From contig DATHDG010000006.1 of assembly GCA_035319125.1 (NCBI GenBank), positions 1 to 64,000 on the forward strand: 64,000 nucleotides of DNA, in the 5' to 3' direction. The DNA is from Fen-1308 sp035319125. Its GTDB lineage: Bacteria > Nitrospirota > Thermodesulfovibrionia > Thermodesulfovibrionales > Dissulfurispiraceae. Shown one piece after another: positions 40,304-48,635 of this stretch. Positions within the stretch are counted from its first letter, which is position 1, and each line of letters begins with the position of its first letter. Both the position numbers and the translations under genes were made by a program. Below the pieces are notes generated by a model that worked only from the letters and a program-made list of their open reading frames with translations, had not been told where the DNA came from and ran no database searches.

Positions 40304-41722
40304 TTGAATAAGAATAAAGAAGCACAGGGTCCTGTTGATAATGTCTGGAATGTATTCTCGTCTGTCACGCTTGCTGTGGTTGTCTTTACAATAATTTCTC
40401 TTACATCCATTGTTGGAACAATAATTGAGCAGCAGGTCGAGCCGGAGCGCAATATCAAGTTGCTGGCCAAATTATTCGGCGATGCGGCTGCGCCCGGCAT
40501 ATATCGCCTTCTCGATCTGACCGGGTTTACCGATATGTTTAGTTCGTGGTGGTTCATGGGACTTCTGTTCATTTTCGCCGCAAACCTGATCATATGTTCG
40601 ATAGACAGGCTGCCGAAGATATGGAAGATCGTCAAGACCCCCATTTCTACGCTTGGCGAGGACCAGTTCAAGGCCATCACATCAAGGCAGGAAGTGGTGC
40701 TCAAGGGCAATGCCGAAAAGACGGAGCCCAGGGTTATAGAGGCCCTTAAGAAGATCGGGTATCAGGGAGAGATAAGGAAAGAGGGCGGCACAACCCAGAT
40801 CTGCGCTGAGAAAGGCCGTTACAGCAGGCTTGGAGTCTATGTTACGCATCTCAGTATATTGCTTATTTTACTTGGCGCTGTAATCGGAATGAAGTTTGGA
40901 TTCAATGGCAGCCTGAATCTCATGGAGGGTACGACATCAGCTGTTGCGTATAAAGGCAATGGGCAAAAGATCCCCCTGGGATTTGAAATAAGGTGTGACG
41001 ATTTCGATGTTGGCTTTTATCCTGACTCAGACAGGCCAAAGGAGTATAAGAGTTGGCTTACTGTAATCGAAGGCGGCAGGGAAGTGCTCAAGAAGGAAAT
41101 TGAGGTGAATTCACCTCTTACATATAAGGGAATAACTTTCTATCAGTCCAGCTTCGGTTTTGAGCCGAACAGGAATGCAATCTTCAAGTTTGCTATTACC
41201 CCGGCAGGTGGAAAAGCCCAGGATATTGCCGTTAAATTCGGCGAGTCATTTGCTGTTCAGGGTACGAATATTACAGGCGAGGTTTCTGATTTCAGCCCCG
41301 CACTTGGGGTTGATCCATCCGGCAATCTCTTCACATACGCTGAATCTATGAATAACCCGGCAGTATTTGTTCAGTTCTATGAAGCTGGAAAGCCTAAATT
41401 CAAGCAGTGGTTTTTAAAGAGATATCCAGAGACATGGAAAACCCAGATGGGCACTGTCGAGTTCAAAGACCTGTGGGGAGTACAGTATACCGGTTTGCAG
41501 GTCCGCAAGGATCCTGGGGTTTGGATAGTATATTTGGGTTGTATAGTAATGGCATGTGGGCTTTACACAGCTTTTTTCATGAGCCATGCCAGGATATGGA
41601 TAAGCATCAGGGAAGAGAAAAACTCGACGAAGATGACGATTGCGTCATCAATCAATAAGAATAGAATAGCCTTCAGCAGGACGCTTGACAGGCTGGTTAA
41701 GGAACTGCAGGGCAAGTCGTAG
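40304..41722 (+). CDS. resB: Cytochrome c biogenesis protein ResB
   Basis: This 472-residue protein from the TTG at 40304 has ResB/Ccs1 features: WNVFSSVTLAVVVFTIISLTSIVGTII as the first helix, then two more N-terminal helices, a large periplasmic domain (about 200-405), and a final helix (about 412-430). With CcsA it forms the System II haem c synthase. The frame opens at 40271 with GTG, but AAAGGAG sits 6 nt before the TTG, making that the better start. The ccsA gene follows after 28 bp. The complex would supply haem c to the CxxCH sensor kinase and to other cytochromes. Confidence 0.9.
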   Translation: MNKNKEAQGPVDNVWNVFSSVTLAVVVFTIISLTSIVGTIIEQQVEPERNIKLLAKLFGDAAAPGIYRLLDLTGFTDMFSSWWFMGLLFIFAANLIICSIDRLPKIWKIVKTPISTLGEDQFKAITSRQEVVLKGNAEKTEPRVIEALKKIGYQGEIRKEGGTTQICAEKGRYSRLGVYVTHLSILLILLGAVIGMKFGFNGSLNLMEGTTSAVAYKGNGQKIPLGFEIRCDDFDVGFYPDSDRPKEYKSWLTVIEGGREVLKKEIEVNSPLTYKGITFYQSSFGFEPNRNAIFKFAITPAGGKAQDIAVKFGESFAVQGTNITGEVSDFSPALGVDPSGNLFTYAESMNNPAVFVQFYEAGKPKFKQWFLKRYPETWKTQMGTVEFKDLWGVQYTGLQVRKDPGVWIVYLGCIVMACGLYTAFFMSHARIWISIREEKNSTKMTIASSINKNRIAFSRTLDRLVKELQGKS

Positions 41723-41750
41723 ATTTATACAGAGTCTTACGGAGGGCTAA

Positions 41751-42839
41751 ATGGACAGTTCATTCTTTTTCGGCGTTGCCACGATAGTTTATATTCTGGC
41801 GATGGTCGCATATATATCGTATCTTGCTTTTAAAAATTCAGCGATAGGGGTTATCGCTACAACTGCCACAGTAGTCGGGTTTGTTTCTCAGACCATTGCA
41901 TTCGGCATGCGGTGGAAGGAATTTTATGAAATCGGGCGCATGGGAATATTGCGGGCGATCCCACTAACAAATCTCTATGAGTCGCTGGTATTTTTCGTCT
42001 GGTGCCTGATACTCGGCTATCTTGTCATCGAATGGAAGTATAGAACCAGATCGTTTGGCGCATTTATCACGCCCATTGCAGGCATCACCCTTGCGTTCAT
42101 CAGCATAGCCGGTGTATCTACAGAAATACAGCCTCTTGTTCCGGCGCTTCAGAGCAACTGGCTTCTTGCACATGTCACTATGAGCTTTATTTCATATGCA
42201 GCATTCGCAATCTCATGCGCCACCGCACTGATGTATCTGGCTGTGACTGCTGATAAAAGAAATGGGTTCCCATATATATTCTGGACTGTGACGCTTGCCA
42301 TTTTCATTGCATCTTTCATAGCAATGGGCTTTGATTTCGTAACTTTAAAGGTATCTGCGAAGTCACCTCAGGCATTCATTCAGAATTATCTCTTTAAGGC
42401 TACCTTCCGCAGCGGATCCGGCTTTATCGTAGGGGCAAGTTCAATTGCTTTTATGGCTATTGCCTTTGTTGCGTGGAGGTATGGGTTTCACCTCAGAAAG
42501 ATAATAACTACGTTTTCGCTGACGCCTGATATGCTGGATGACCTTACTTACAAAGCGATTGCGGTGGGCTTTCCGGTTTTCACTCTTGGGGGGCTTATTT
42601 TTGGGGCCATATGGGCTGACCAGGCGTGGGGTAAATACTGGAGCTGGGATCCAAAGGAGACCTGGTCACTCATAACATGGTTCGTATATGCATTCTATCT
42701 TCATGCAAGGCACATCAGGGGCTGGAGAGGCAGCAAAATAGCGGTGCTGGCGGTAATAGGCTTTGCATCTACCATATTCACTTATCTTGGTGTCAACCTG
42801 TTGCTTAGCGGACTTCATTCATATGGCAGCATGCAGTAA
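41751..42839 (+). CDS. ccsA: Cytochrome c assembly protein CcsA/CcsB
   Basis: This 362-residue membrane protein has about eight helices and the haem-handling WWD-type motif AWGKYWSWDPKETWSLITW near 290-308, plus His residues in FYLHARHIRGW and LAHVTMSF. It partners ResB in System II cytochrome c maturation, exporting haem and ligating it to apocytochromes. The ATG has GGAGGG 6 nt upstream, 28 bp after resB. No other System II genes (resA, ccdA) are in the window. Confidence 0.93.
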   Translation: MDSSFFFGVATIVYILAMVAYISYLAFKNSAIGVIATTATVVGFVSQTIAFGMRWKEFYEIGRMGILRAIPLTNLYESLVFFVWCLILGYLVIEWKYRTRSFGAFITPIAGITLAFISIAGVSTEIQPLVPALQSNWLLAHVTMSFISYAAFAISCATALMYLAVTADKRNGFPYIFWTVTLAIFIASFIAMGFDFVTLKVSAKSPQAFIQNYLFKATFRSGSGFIVGASSIAFMAIAFVAWRYGFHLRKIITTFSLTPDMLDDLTYKAIAVGFPVFTLGGLIFGAIWADQAWGKYWSWDPKETWSLITWFVYAFYLHARHIRGWRGSKIAVLAVIGFASTIFTYLGVNLLLSGLHSYGSMQ

Positions 42840-42936
42840 GGCGCGGGAACAGTGAGGGCCAGGAGACAGGGTGGGTAAGAATCGCGCTAACTTCTTTGTT
42901 AATGTTTGCTGTTGGCGTCTGATTCCGTAGAATTAT

Positions 42937-43947
42937 ATGCTCCTGCTGGGTATTGACACCTCTTGTGACGACACATCAGCCGCTGTTGTCAGTGATGGCT
43001 GCAATATTATTTCTAATGTTGTTTCATCTCAGATAGAAATCCATAAGAAATACGGTGGCATTGTCCCGGAGCTGGCATCCAGAAGGCATATTGAAATGAT
43101 ATGGCCGGTTGTACATGAAGCGCTTCATGGAGCAGATATTTCACCGGAGCAGCTGGATGGACTGGCTGCATGTTACGGACCAGGGCTAATAGGATCGCTG
43201 CTTGTCGGCTGCGGTTTTTCAAAGGCAGTCGCTTATGCGCATAAACTGCCTCTGGTTGCGGTCAACCATCTTGAAGGCCATATATTCTCAGTTTTTCTGG
43301 AAAAGAAGAAACCGGAGTTTCCATTTCTATCCTTGGTTGTGTCAGGAGGTCATACGAGCCTTTATCTGATAGAGGCTTTTGGAAGATATACGGAACTCGG
43401 ACGTACCAGAGACGATGCAGCCGGAGAAGCTTATGATAAAGTGTCTAAATTGCTTGGTCTCGGTTATCCAGGCGGACCTGTCATTGATAGGCTTGCCGCT
43501 GAAGGAGACCCGAAGGCCATTAACTTTCCGAGGGCATATGTTCCGGAGTCATTTGATTTTAGTTTCAGCGGTCTCAAGACAGCGGTTAGAAACTATGTTT
43601 CTGCTGAAGGTAGTGTGAGTCTTGAATCTGAGCTTATCAGAGATATTGCTGCTTCATTTCAGGCTGCTGTGGTCGATGTGCTGGTAAGAAAGGTGGAATG
43701 GGCTATAATCAAGAAAGGCATCAGAAGAGTGACAATGTCCGGCGGCGTTGCTGCCAATAACGCTCTGAGAGCCAGAATGGAAAAGATGGCTGCTGAAAGA
43801 GAGATCGAGCTGTACCTGCCTTCCCGCAGTTTATGTACGGATAATGCGGCTATGATAGCAGCTGCCGGTTTCCATCATTTTATGGCTGGAGAAAGGGCTG
43901 GCGTCGACCTTAACCCTAAAGCTTATCTGCCTCTGGGAACCTCGTAG
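42937..43947 (+). CDS. tsaD: tRNA N6-adenosine threonylcarbamoyltransferase TsaD
   Basis: This 336-residue ASKHA protein is a clear TsaD: LGIDTSCDDTSAAVV, LASRRHIEMIWPVV, the metal-binding HLEGHIFSVFL with two His, VSGGHTSLYLIE and the end AAAGFHHFMAGERAGVDLNPKAYLPLG. It transfers threonylcarbamoyl to A37 of ANN-decoding tRNAs together with TsaB and TsaE. The start has no evident Shine-Dalgarno; a TAGAAT ends 3 nt before the ATG. A phosphodiesterase gene follows after 53 bp. Confidence 0.96.
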   Translation: MLLLGIDTSCDDTSAAVVSDGCNIISNVVSSQIEIHKKYGGIVPELASRRHIEMIWPVVHEALHGADISPEQLDGLAACYGPGLIGSLLVGCGFSKAVAYAHKLPLVAVNHLEGHIFSVFLEKKKPEFPFLSLVVSGGHTSLYLIEAFGRYTELGRTRDDAAGEAYDKVSKLLGLGYPGGPVIDRLAAEGDPKAINFPRAYVPESFDFSFSGLKTAVRNYVSAEGSVSLESELIRDIAASFQAAVVDVLVRKVEWAIIKKGIRRVTMSGGVAANNALRARMEKMAAEREIELYLPSRSLCTDNAAMIAAAGFHHFMAGERAGVDLNPKAYLPLGTS

Positions 43948-44000
43948 GAACTATATTGTGCGGCCTTGCCGCGTTGTTGCATGCTGCCATGGAGGTAATC

Positions 44001-44486
44001 ATGATTGTAGGCATTATGTCTGACACGCACGATAATCTTGACAACTTGAGGAAAGCCCTCATCCTATTTCAAGAAATGAAGGTCGATCATATCATTCATG
44101 GCGGTGACTATACATCACCGTTCACGTATTTTCGGGTCTTGAAAGATTTTGCCGGTGGATTTACAGGTATTTTCGGCAACAATGACGGTGACAGGGTCGC
44201 TCTTAACAAGGTGTATCAAGACCGCATATATCCCCAGCCTCATACGTTCAGCCTGCACGGCAGAAGAATTGTTATCATGCACGAGCCTGGTGTGGCAGAG
44301 GCGCTTGCTGACAGCGGACATTACGACCTTGTTGTCTACGGCCATACTCACGAACCGGTGTTAAAGCAGGTTGGCAAGACGCTTCTAGTGAATCCGGGAG
44401 AAGTTTCAGGCTGGCTTTATGGAAAGCCATCGGTTGCTGTGGTCAATCTGGAAACAATGGAAGGCAAGCTTCATTATATCGTCTGA
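44001..44486 (+). CDS. YfcE/MJ0936-family phosphodiesterase
   Basis: This 161-residue calcineurin-like metallophosphatase has the five motif blocks IMSDTHDN, GGDYTSP, FGNND, MHEP and YGHTHEP, which bind two metal ions, and a C-terminal LLVNPGEVSGW with PSVAVVNLE. The family (YfcE, MJ0936) cleaves phosphodiesters in vitro; cellular substrates are uncertain. The ATG at 44001 has GGAGGT 5 nt upstream and gives the expected N-terminus; the longer frame from 43956 adds 15 unrelated residues. It probably shares a transcript with tsaD. Confidence 0.88.
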   Translation: MIVGIMSDTHDNLDNLRKALILFQEMKVDHIIHGGDYTSPFTYFRVLKDFAGGFTGIFGNNDGDRVALNKVYQDRIYPQPHTFSLHGRRIVIMHEPGVAEALADSGHYDLVVYGHTHEPVLKQVGKTLLVNPGEVSGWLYGKPSVAVVNLETMEGKLHYIV

Positions 44487-44495
44487 TTCAGCGCG

Positions 44496-44514
44496 ATGCT
44501 CTTAAGTTGAGCAT
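44496..44514. terminator. Small hairpin between convergent genes
   Basis: ATGCTC (44496-44501) and GAGCAT (44509-44514) form a 6-bp stem in the 35-bp gap between convergent genes. It may serve both directions, but neither side has a good T-run. Confidence 0.3.
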
Positions 44515-44521
44515 AAAGTTA

Positions 44522-45904
44522 TCAGACATCGAATTCTTCCCCAGGGTTGGGCACATGTGTTACAAATCTGTATTTCTCTTCGACTGCCGAGGCAAAATCA
44601 AGAGATACAGATTCTTCGCCGTGCACAATGAAGACTTCAGGCTTATTGCCGAAGCCGCCGAGCCATTCCAAGAGCTCATTCCTGTCGGCATGTGCTGAGA
44701 AACCATTTATGGTATATATTTGAGCGTGCACTGCGATTGGCTCGCCCAGCACAACCACTTTGGAAGAGCCTGCAACGATCTCCCTGCCGAGTGTACCTTC
44801 TGCCTGAAAGCCCACGAACACAACGCTGCATTCCCGTCGCCACAGGTTGTGTTTTAGATGATGTTGCACCCGGCCGCCTTCGCACATGCCACTCCCCGCA
44901 ATTATGACAGCTCCCGATTTTACCGAATTTATGCGCTGAGACTCCGCTACAGATTCAGTAAAGTGAAGATGAAGTCCGTTTGATGTCTTCTCTTTCATTA
45001 TGCGTCTTGCTTCATCGTCATAGACTTCAGGATGAGACAAATACACCTTCGTGGCTTCTTCAGCCAGCGGACTGTCGATGTATACGTTGAGGGCGCCTAT
45101 TCGTTTCTCCTGAACCAACTTGTTCAATATGTATAATATGTCTTGAGTTCTGCCGACAGCAAAGGAAGGTATTACGACATTGCCTCCATGGCTGATTGTC
45201 TTGCTTATGGCTTCGGCCAGCTCTGATATGCTTTCGTTCATACCTTTATGCAGGCGGTTGCCATATGTCGATTCCATCACCACGTAATCTGCAGCTTCAA
45301 TCTTTTCCGGGTCGTTAATGATGGGATTGCCTTTTTTTCCGATATCGCCTGAAAAGACGAATTTTTTTTCGACAGGGCTGTCCTGATACCATAGTTCAAG
45401 CGTCCCGGAACCAAGAATATGGCCTGCGTCATTAAATCTATATTTAAGGTCCTTACCTAAATTCTTTTTATTGCCGTATTCCTTTTTGTCGAAAAGCCCC
45501 AGTGCAGCCCTTGCATCCTCAGCGGTATACAGAGGCTTATGCATAACATCATCACCAGTTCGAAAGGATTTTCTGGTAAGCCACTCTGCGTCTTTCTCTT
45601 GAATATGTGCGGAATCGAGCAGCATGACTGAAGCCAGATCGGCCGTGGCTGCAGTCGTAATGATGCTGCCCGCAAAACCCTCTTTTACAAGCCTAGGGAT
45701 AAGTCCGGAATGGTCTATATGAGCGTGCGTGAGGAACATAGCCTCAATATCACCGGGATTGAAAGCGAAAGGAACTCTGTTGGCCTCATAGCTATCTTTG
45801 CCTTGATGCATGCCGCAATCCACAAGGAACTGTCTGCCATTGAGCAGCAGGTGGAAACATGAGCCTGTTACTGTCCGGGCTGCGCCAAGAAATTTGACCT
45901 TCAT
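44522..45904 (-). CDS. Metallo-beta-lactamase/beta-CASP RNA-processing nuclease
   Basis: This 460-residue protein starts MKVKFLGAARTVTGSCFHLL, has the H-x-H-x-D-H motif in LTHAHIDHSGLIPRL and the Asp in FSGDIGKKGNP. It continues with the beta-CASP motifs (ESTYGNRLH, VVIPSFAVGRTQDILYIL, SGMCEGGRVQHHL, NGFSAHADRNELLEWL with the terminal His). Such proteins are endo/exoribonucleases of the CPSF73-like group (the archaeal and bacterial YbgG or Ysh1-like branch). It is a cytoplasmic RNA-processing enzyme, monocistronic and convergent with the phosphodiesterase gene. Confidence 0.93.
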   Translation of the reverse strand: MKVKFLGAARTVTGSCFHLLLNGRQFLVDCGMHQGKDSYEANRVPFAFNPGDIEAMFLTHAHIDHSGLIPRLVKEGFAGSIITTAATADLASVMLLDSAHIQEKDAEWLTRKSFRTGDDVMHKPLYTAEDARAALGLFDKKEYGNKKNLGKDLKYRFNDAGHILGSGTLELWYQDSPVEKKFVFSGDIGKKGNPIINDPEKIEAADYVVMESTYGNRLHKGMNESISELAEAISKTISHGGNVVIPSFAVGRTQDILYILNKLVQEKRIGALNVYIDSPLAEEATKVYLSHPEVYDDEARRIMKEKTSNGLHLHFTESVAESQRINSVKSGAVIIAGSGMCEGGRVQHHLKHNLWRRECSVVFVGFQAEGTLGREIVAGSSKVVVLGEPIAVHAQIYTINGFSAHADRNELLEWLGGFGNKPEVFIVHGEESVSLDFASAVEEKYRFVTHVPNPGEEFDV

Positions 45905-46024
45905 TATTATCTCCCTCTGAATTATTGTTTGAGGAACTTCGCATTTGATAATACTTGATTAGGTGGCTTTATGCAAAGAGCAGTTTTGATATTCCAGGGA
46001 TGTGGCTATTTGGCTAAAATGCTA

Positions 46025-46033
46025 TGATATAAT
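46025..46033 (+). promoter_or_regulatory. Extended -10 promoter of the DUF3391-like/HDOD/GGDEF operon
   Basis: TGATATAAT lies 20 bp upstream of the start of the first gene at 46054, identical to the boxes before yajQ and the RelA/SpoT-fold gene. Confidence 0.6.
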
Positions 46034-46053
46034 AGTAGCCGGAGGACGGGACT

Positions 46054-46350
46054 GTGCAGAGAATGCCGATAAGTGGGCTTAAAACTGGAATGGTTGTTGC
46101 GAAGGCAATTACCAATGATTCAGGTATGGTCCTTTTGAGTGAAGGCACTGCACTGACCGATGGGCTGATTGCAAGACTTAACAGGATGGATCTGCAGTCT
46201 ATCTGGATTGAAGGGGCCTCTGAAACAGCAAAATCGCGCGAAGAAATGCTTGCTGAGCTTGATAGCAGGTTCAGAAAAACTGAGAACGAACCACATATGA
46301 AAGTCATCAAAGGAGCCATAAAGGCGAGGATTGAGGAGGTCTATAAATAG
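46054..46350 (+). CDS. DUF3391-like HD-GYP accessory domain as a stand-alone protein
   Basis: This 98-residue protein begins PISGLKTGMVVAKAITNDSGMVLLSEGTALTDGLIARLNRMDLQSIWIEG. That is the small beta-alpha domain normally found at the N-terminus of HD-GYP phosphodiesterases (L-K-x-G-M ... L-L-x-x-G-x-x-L-T). The rest is a helical tail. The GTG at 46054 has GGAGGA 8 nt upstream. It stands directly before an HDOD gene and a GGDEF gene in a tight operon and may link them to cyclic di-GMP or a partner HD-GYP protein. Confidence 0.6.
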   Translation: MQRMPISGLKTGMVVAKAITNDSGMVLLSEGTALTDGLIARLNRMDLQSIWIEGASETAKSREEMLAELDSRFRKTENEPHMKVIKGAIKARIEEVYK

Positions 46351-46355
46351 CAAAT

Positions 46356-47198
46356 ATGGATCCTCAACTGCTGCGTTCTCAGATTGAGAAGATAGACACG
46401 CTTCCGACTATTCCGGGCATTCTGAGAAAACTCCTTGCTGTTATCGAAAACCCAAAGATTTCGCTGACCGATATCGGTAACTTCATATCGAACGATCCTG
46501 TGCTTACATCACGGGTGCTCAAGATGGTAAATTCGCCTATTTACGGTTTTCCTGGAAGGATATCCTCTGTACAGCAGGCACTGATACTTCTGGGGCTGAA
46601 TGTTGTCCGAGGTCTGCTATTAGGGGTTTCGGTCTTTGAAGTGATGCAAAAATCTATGGTGGGCCTTTGGGAGCATTCGCTTGGCTGCGCTGTTGCGGCA
46701 AGGATCATTGCTAAGAAGAAAAATGTGCCGGAACCTGAAGAAGTATCGGTGTCCGCTCTTCTGCATGATATCGGAAAGGTTGTCATGATCCTCAGGTTCA
46801 AGGACGAATATGACAAGGTGATTAAAGAAGCTGAGGATGGTGAACTGTTTATAATGGACGCAGAGAGAAAGGTTTTTGGAATTACTCATGCGGACAGCGG
46901 CGCCTGGATTGCAAAGAAGTGGAACTTTCCGCTATCGCTTGTGGAGGTGATTGAATATCACCACAAACCAAATTTGGCAAAGTCTGCTCCCATAAATTCT
47001 TCTATAGTGCACATGGCGGACATTCTTGCCAGGGCCATAGGCTTCGGGTTTGCAGGCGATAACTTTGTGCCAGCTGTAAACCCTGCGGCGTGGGATCTGT
47101 TGGGTTTTTCCGATAAGGATTTAAGGGAGATTCTGGACGAGATGGATAACACACTTGCCGAGGCAGACGCATTCCTAATCTCCGATGAGTCAGCGTAA
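46356..47198 (+). CDS. HDOD-domain signalling protein
   Basis: This 280-residue protein is an HDOD domain along its length: IDTLPTIPGILRKLL, ISNDPVLTSRVLKMVNSPIYG, SALLHDIGKVVM and the typical YHHKPNLAKS. HDOD is an HD-like fold without a complete catalytic metal site in most members; it acts in signal transduction and chemotaxis regulation. It follows the DUF3391-like gene by 5 bp and overlaps the GGDEF gene by 14 bp, so the three are co-expressed. Confidence 0.9.
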   Translation: MDPQLLRSQIEKIDTLPTIPGILRKLLAVIENPKISLTDIGNFISNDPVLTSRVLKMVNSPIYGFPGRISSVQQALILLGLNVVRGLLLGVSVFEVMQKSMVGLWEHSLGCAVAARIIAKKKNVPEPEEVSVSALLHDIGKVVMILRFKDEYDKVIKEAEDGELFIMDAERKVFGITHADSGAWIAKKWNFPLSLVEVIEYHHKPNLAKSAPINSSIVHMADILARAIGFGFAGDNFVPAVNPAAWDLLGFSDKDLREILDEMDNTLAEADAFLISDESA

Positions 47199-48111
47199 GA
47201 CTGTTCTCATCATTTCCCACGACGTTTTACTGACGAGCATAATAGATAAGATTTTGCATGAGACGTGCAATCTGCTTTTTTTTGGAGACTTTAGGGCTTC
47301 CCTTGACTTCATATACAATTCACAGCCGGATTTGCTTATTCTTGACCTGTCAGAGAATTTGACTACCAACGTGAACATTCTGAACGACCTAAAGAGCGAT
47401 CCCATTTTTGGCCAGATACCTGCTGTCACTATTTTTACAGATAATTTTTCGATTCCTTCCTGGGAGTTTCTCCTCTCAGATGACTATTTGAGGAGATCGT
47501 CTTTGGAAGCCGAGCTTGGCCAGAGGGTCGAGCTCTGTTTTTTTCGATCGGAACGTCTTGTAGAAATAAACCCGCTTACAAGGCTTCCCGGTAATATTAC
47601 GATCACCAAGCAAATACAGGAAAGGCTGGATAAGGGAGAGATATTTGCAGTAGGTTATGCGGACATAGATTTTTTCAAGCCCTTCAACGATAAATATGGT
47701 TTTTCCAGAGGGGATGAGGTGATTAAGATGGTCGGCAGGCTCATCAGGAATATCGTCAAAGAGAAGCAGCCGGCCGGCAGCTTTGTCGGACATGTCGGCG
47801 GCGACGACTTCATCTTCATCATGGGCTTCGACTTGATAGAGGCGACATCGGGCAGGATAACGGAATATTTCGATAAGCTGGTTCCGACTTTTTACGATGC
47901 CGCAGACAGGGAAAGCGGCTTCATTGCCTCAATAGATCGCGAAGGCAATAAAAAGATGTTTCCAATAATGACTCTTTCCATCGGGATAGGCCATACAAAG
48001 TTCCGCAACTTTTCCCACTACAGCGAGATAGGCCAGATTGCATCAGAGCTCAAACATGCCAGTAAAGCCGTCACAGGCAGTTGTTACATGATGGACCGAC
48101 GCAGAAAGTAA
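47185..48111 (+). CDS. Receiver-like / GGDEF-type protein with GGDDF active site
   Basis: This 308-residue protein has a divergent receiver-like N-terminus (LIISHDVLLTSIIDK and LLILDLSENLTTN, where the Asp could be the phosphoacceptor but the Lys box is unclear). A GGDEF domain follows (about 130-300) with YADIDFFKPFNDKYGFSRGDEVI and the signature VGGDDFIFIM. GGDDF keeps the two acidic residues, so diguanylate cyclase activity is possible though not certain. It overlaps the HDOD gene by 14 bp and is convergent with zapA, 9 bp away. Confidence 0.8.
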   Translation: MSQRKTVLIISHDVLLTSIIDKILHETCNLLFFGDFRASLDFIYNSQPDLLILDLSENLTTNVNILNDLKSDPIFGQIPAVTIFTDNFSIPSWEFLLSDDYLRRSSLEAELGQRVELCFFRSERLVEINPLTRLPGNITITKQIQERLDKGEIFAVGYADIDFFKPFNDKYGFSRGDEVIKMVGRLIRNIVKEKQPAGSFVGHVGGDDFIFIMGFDLIEATSGRITEYFDKLVPTFYDAADRESGFIASIDREGNKKMFPIMTLSIGIGHTKFRNFSHYSEIGQIASELKHASKAVTGSCYMMDRRRK

Positions 48112-48120
48112 TACCTCGGG

Positions 48121-48396
48121 TCAGTCTATCAGGTTCAATAAAGATTCCGCTCCGCTCTCAATCTTTTCTATGCTCTGCTTTACCGAAGCGTGGTCCTTCT
48201 TGATTCTATGCAGTTCGTCTGCCAACATAAGGGCGGTCAGTATAGAAGCCTTCAGTGGCGTGGTGCCCGGCGAGCGGCGAAAAACCTCCCTTATCTTGTA
48301 ATCTACAAATTCTGACAGCTGCTTCATGTACTCTCTGGAAACGTCACCTTTTAAAAGGTAGTTCTGACCAAGAATCGTGACTTCGATGCTTTCCAT
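48121..48396 (-). CDS. zapA: Cell-division protein ZapA
   Basis: This 91-residue protein matches ZapA: ESIEVTILGQNYLLKGD, a beta strand start, then MKQLSEFVDYKIREVFRRS and a C-terminal coiled coil (LMLADELHRIKKDHASVKQSIEK). ZapA binds FtsZ and bundles protofilaments at the division ring. It lies 6 bp downstream of a small coiled-coil gene in an order like zapB-zapA. No 6S RNA was recognised next to it. Confidence 0.92.
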   Translation of the reverse strand: MESIEVTILGQNYLLKGDVSREYMKQLSEFVDYKIREVFRRSPGTTPLKASILTALMLADELHRIKKDHASVKQSIEKIESGAESLLNLID

Positions 48397-48402
48397 CAGG
48401 CT

Positions 48403-48615
48403 CTACTTTAGTTCAAAGCCGTCGAGCTCTTTCAACAGATCCTCTATCTGGCTCTTGACAGACGACTTTTCGGCGGAGAGGTTTTCTATTTCCTGCTCCT
48501 TTGACCTCAATGACTCTTCCAGTTCTTTGTTTCTTTTTTCTAACGCGCTCTTTTCTTCCTTTAGGCTCCGCACTTTGTCAATGACCTGAGAAATTTTCTC
48601 TTCCACCGTCTGCAT
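48403..48615 (-). CDS. Short coiled-coil protein, ZapB-like
   Basis: This 70-residue protein is almost entirely a coiled coil (LRSLKEEKSALEKRNKELEESL) with Glu/Lys-rich heptads and no other domain. ZapB proteins are likewise about 80-residue coiled coils that partner ZapA at midcell. The position immediately upstream of zapA (6 bp) supports a ZapB-like division role, but coiled coils carry little family information. The ATG has AAGGAGG 6 nt upstream. Confidence 0.7.
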   Translation of the reverse strand: MQTVEEKISQVIDKVRSLKEEKSALEKRNKELEESLRSKEQEIENLSAEKSSVKSQIEDLLKELDGFELK

Positions 48616-48635
48616 GAAATCCTCCTTGAAAATAA

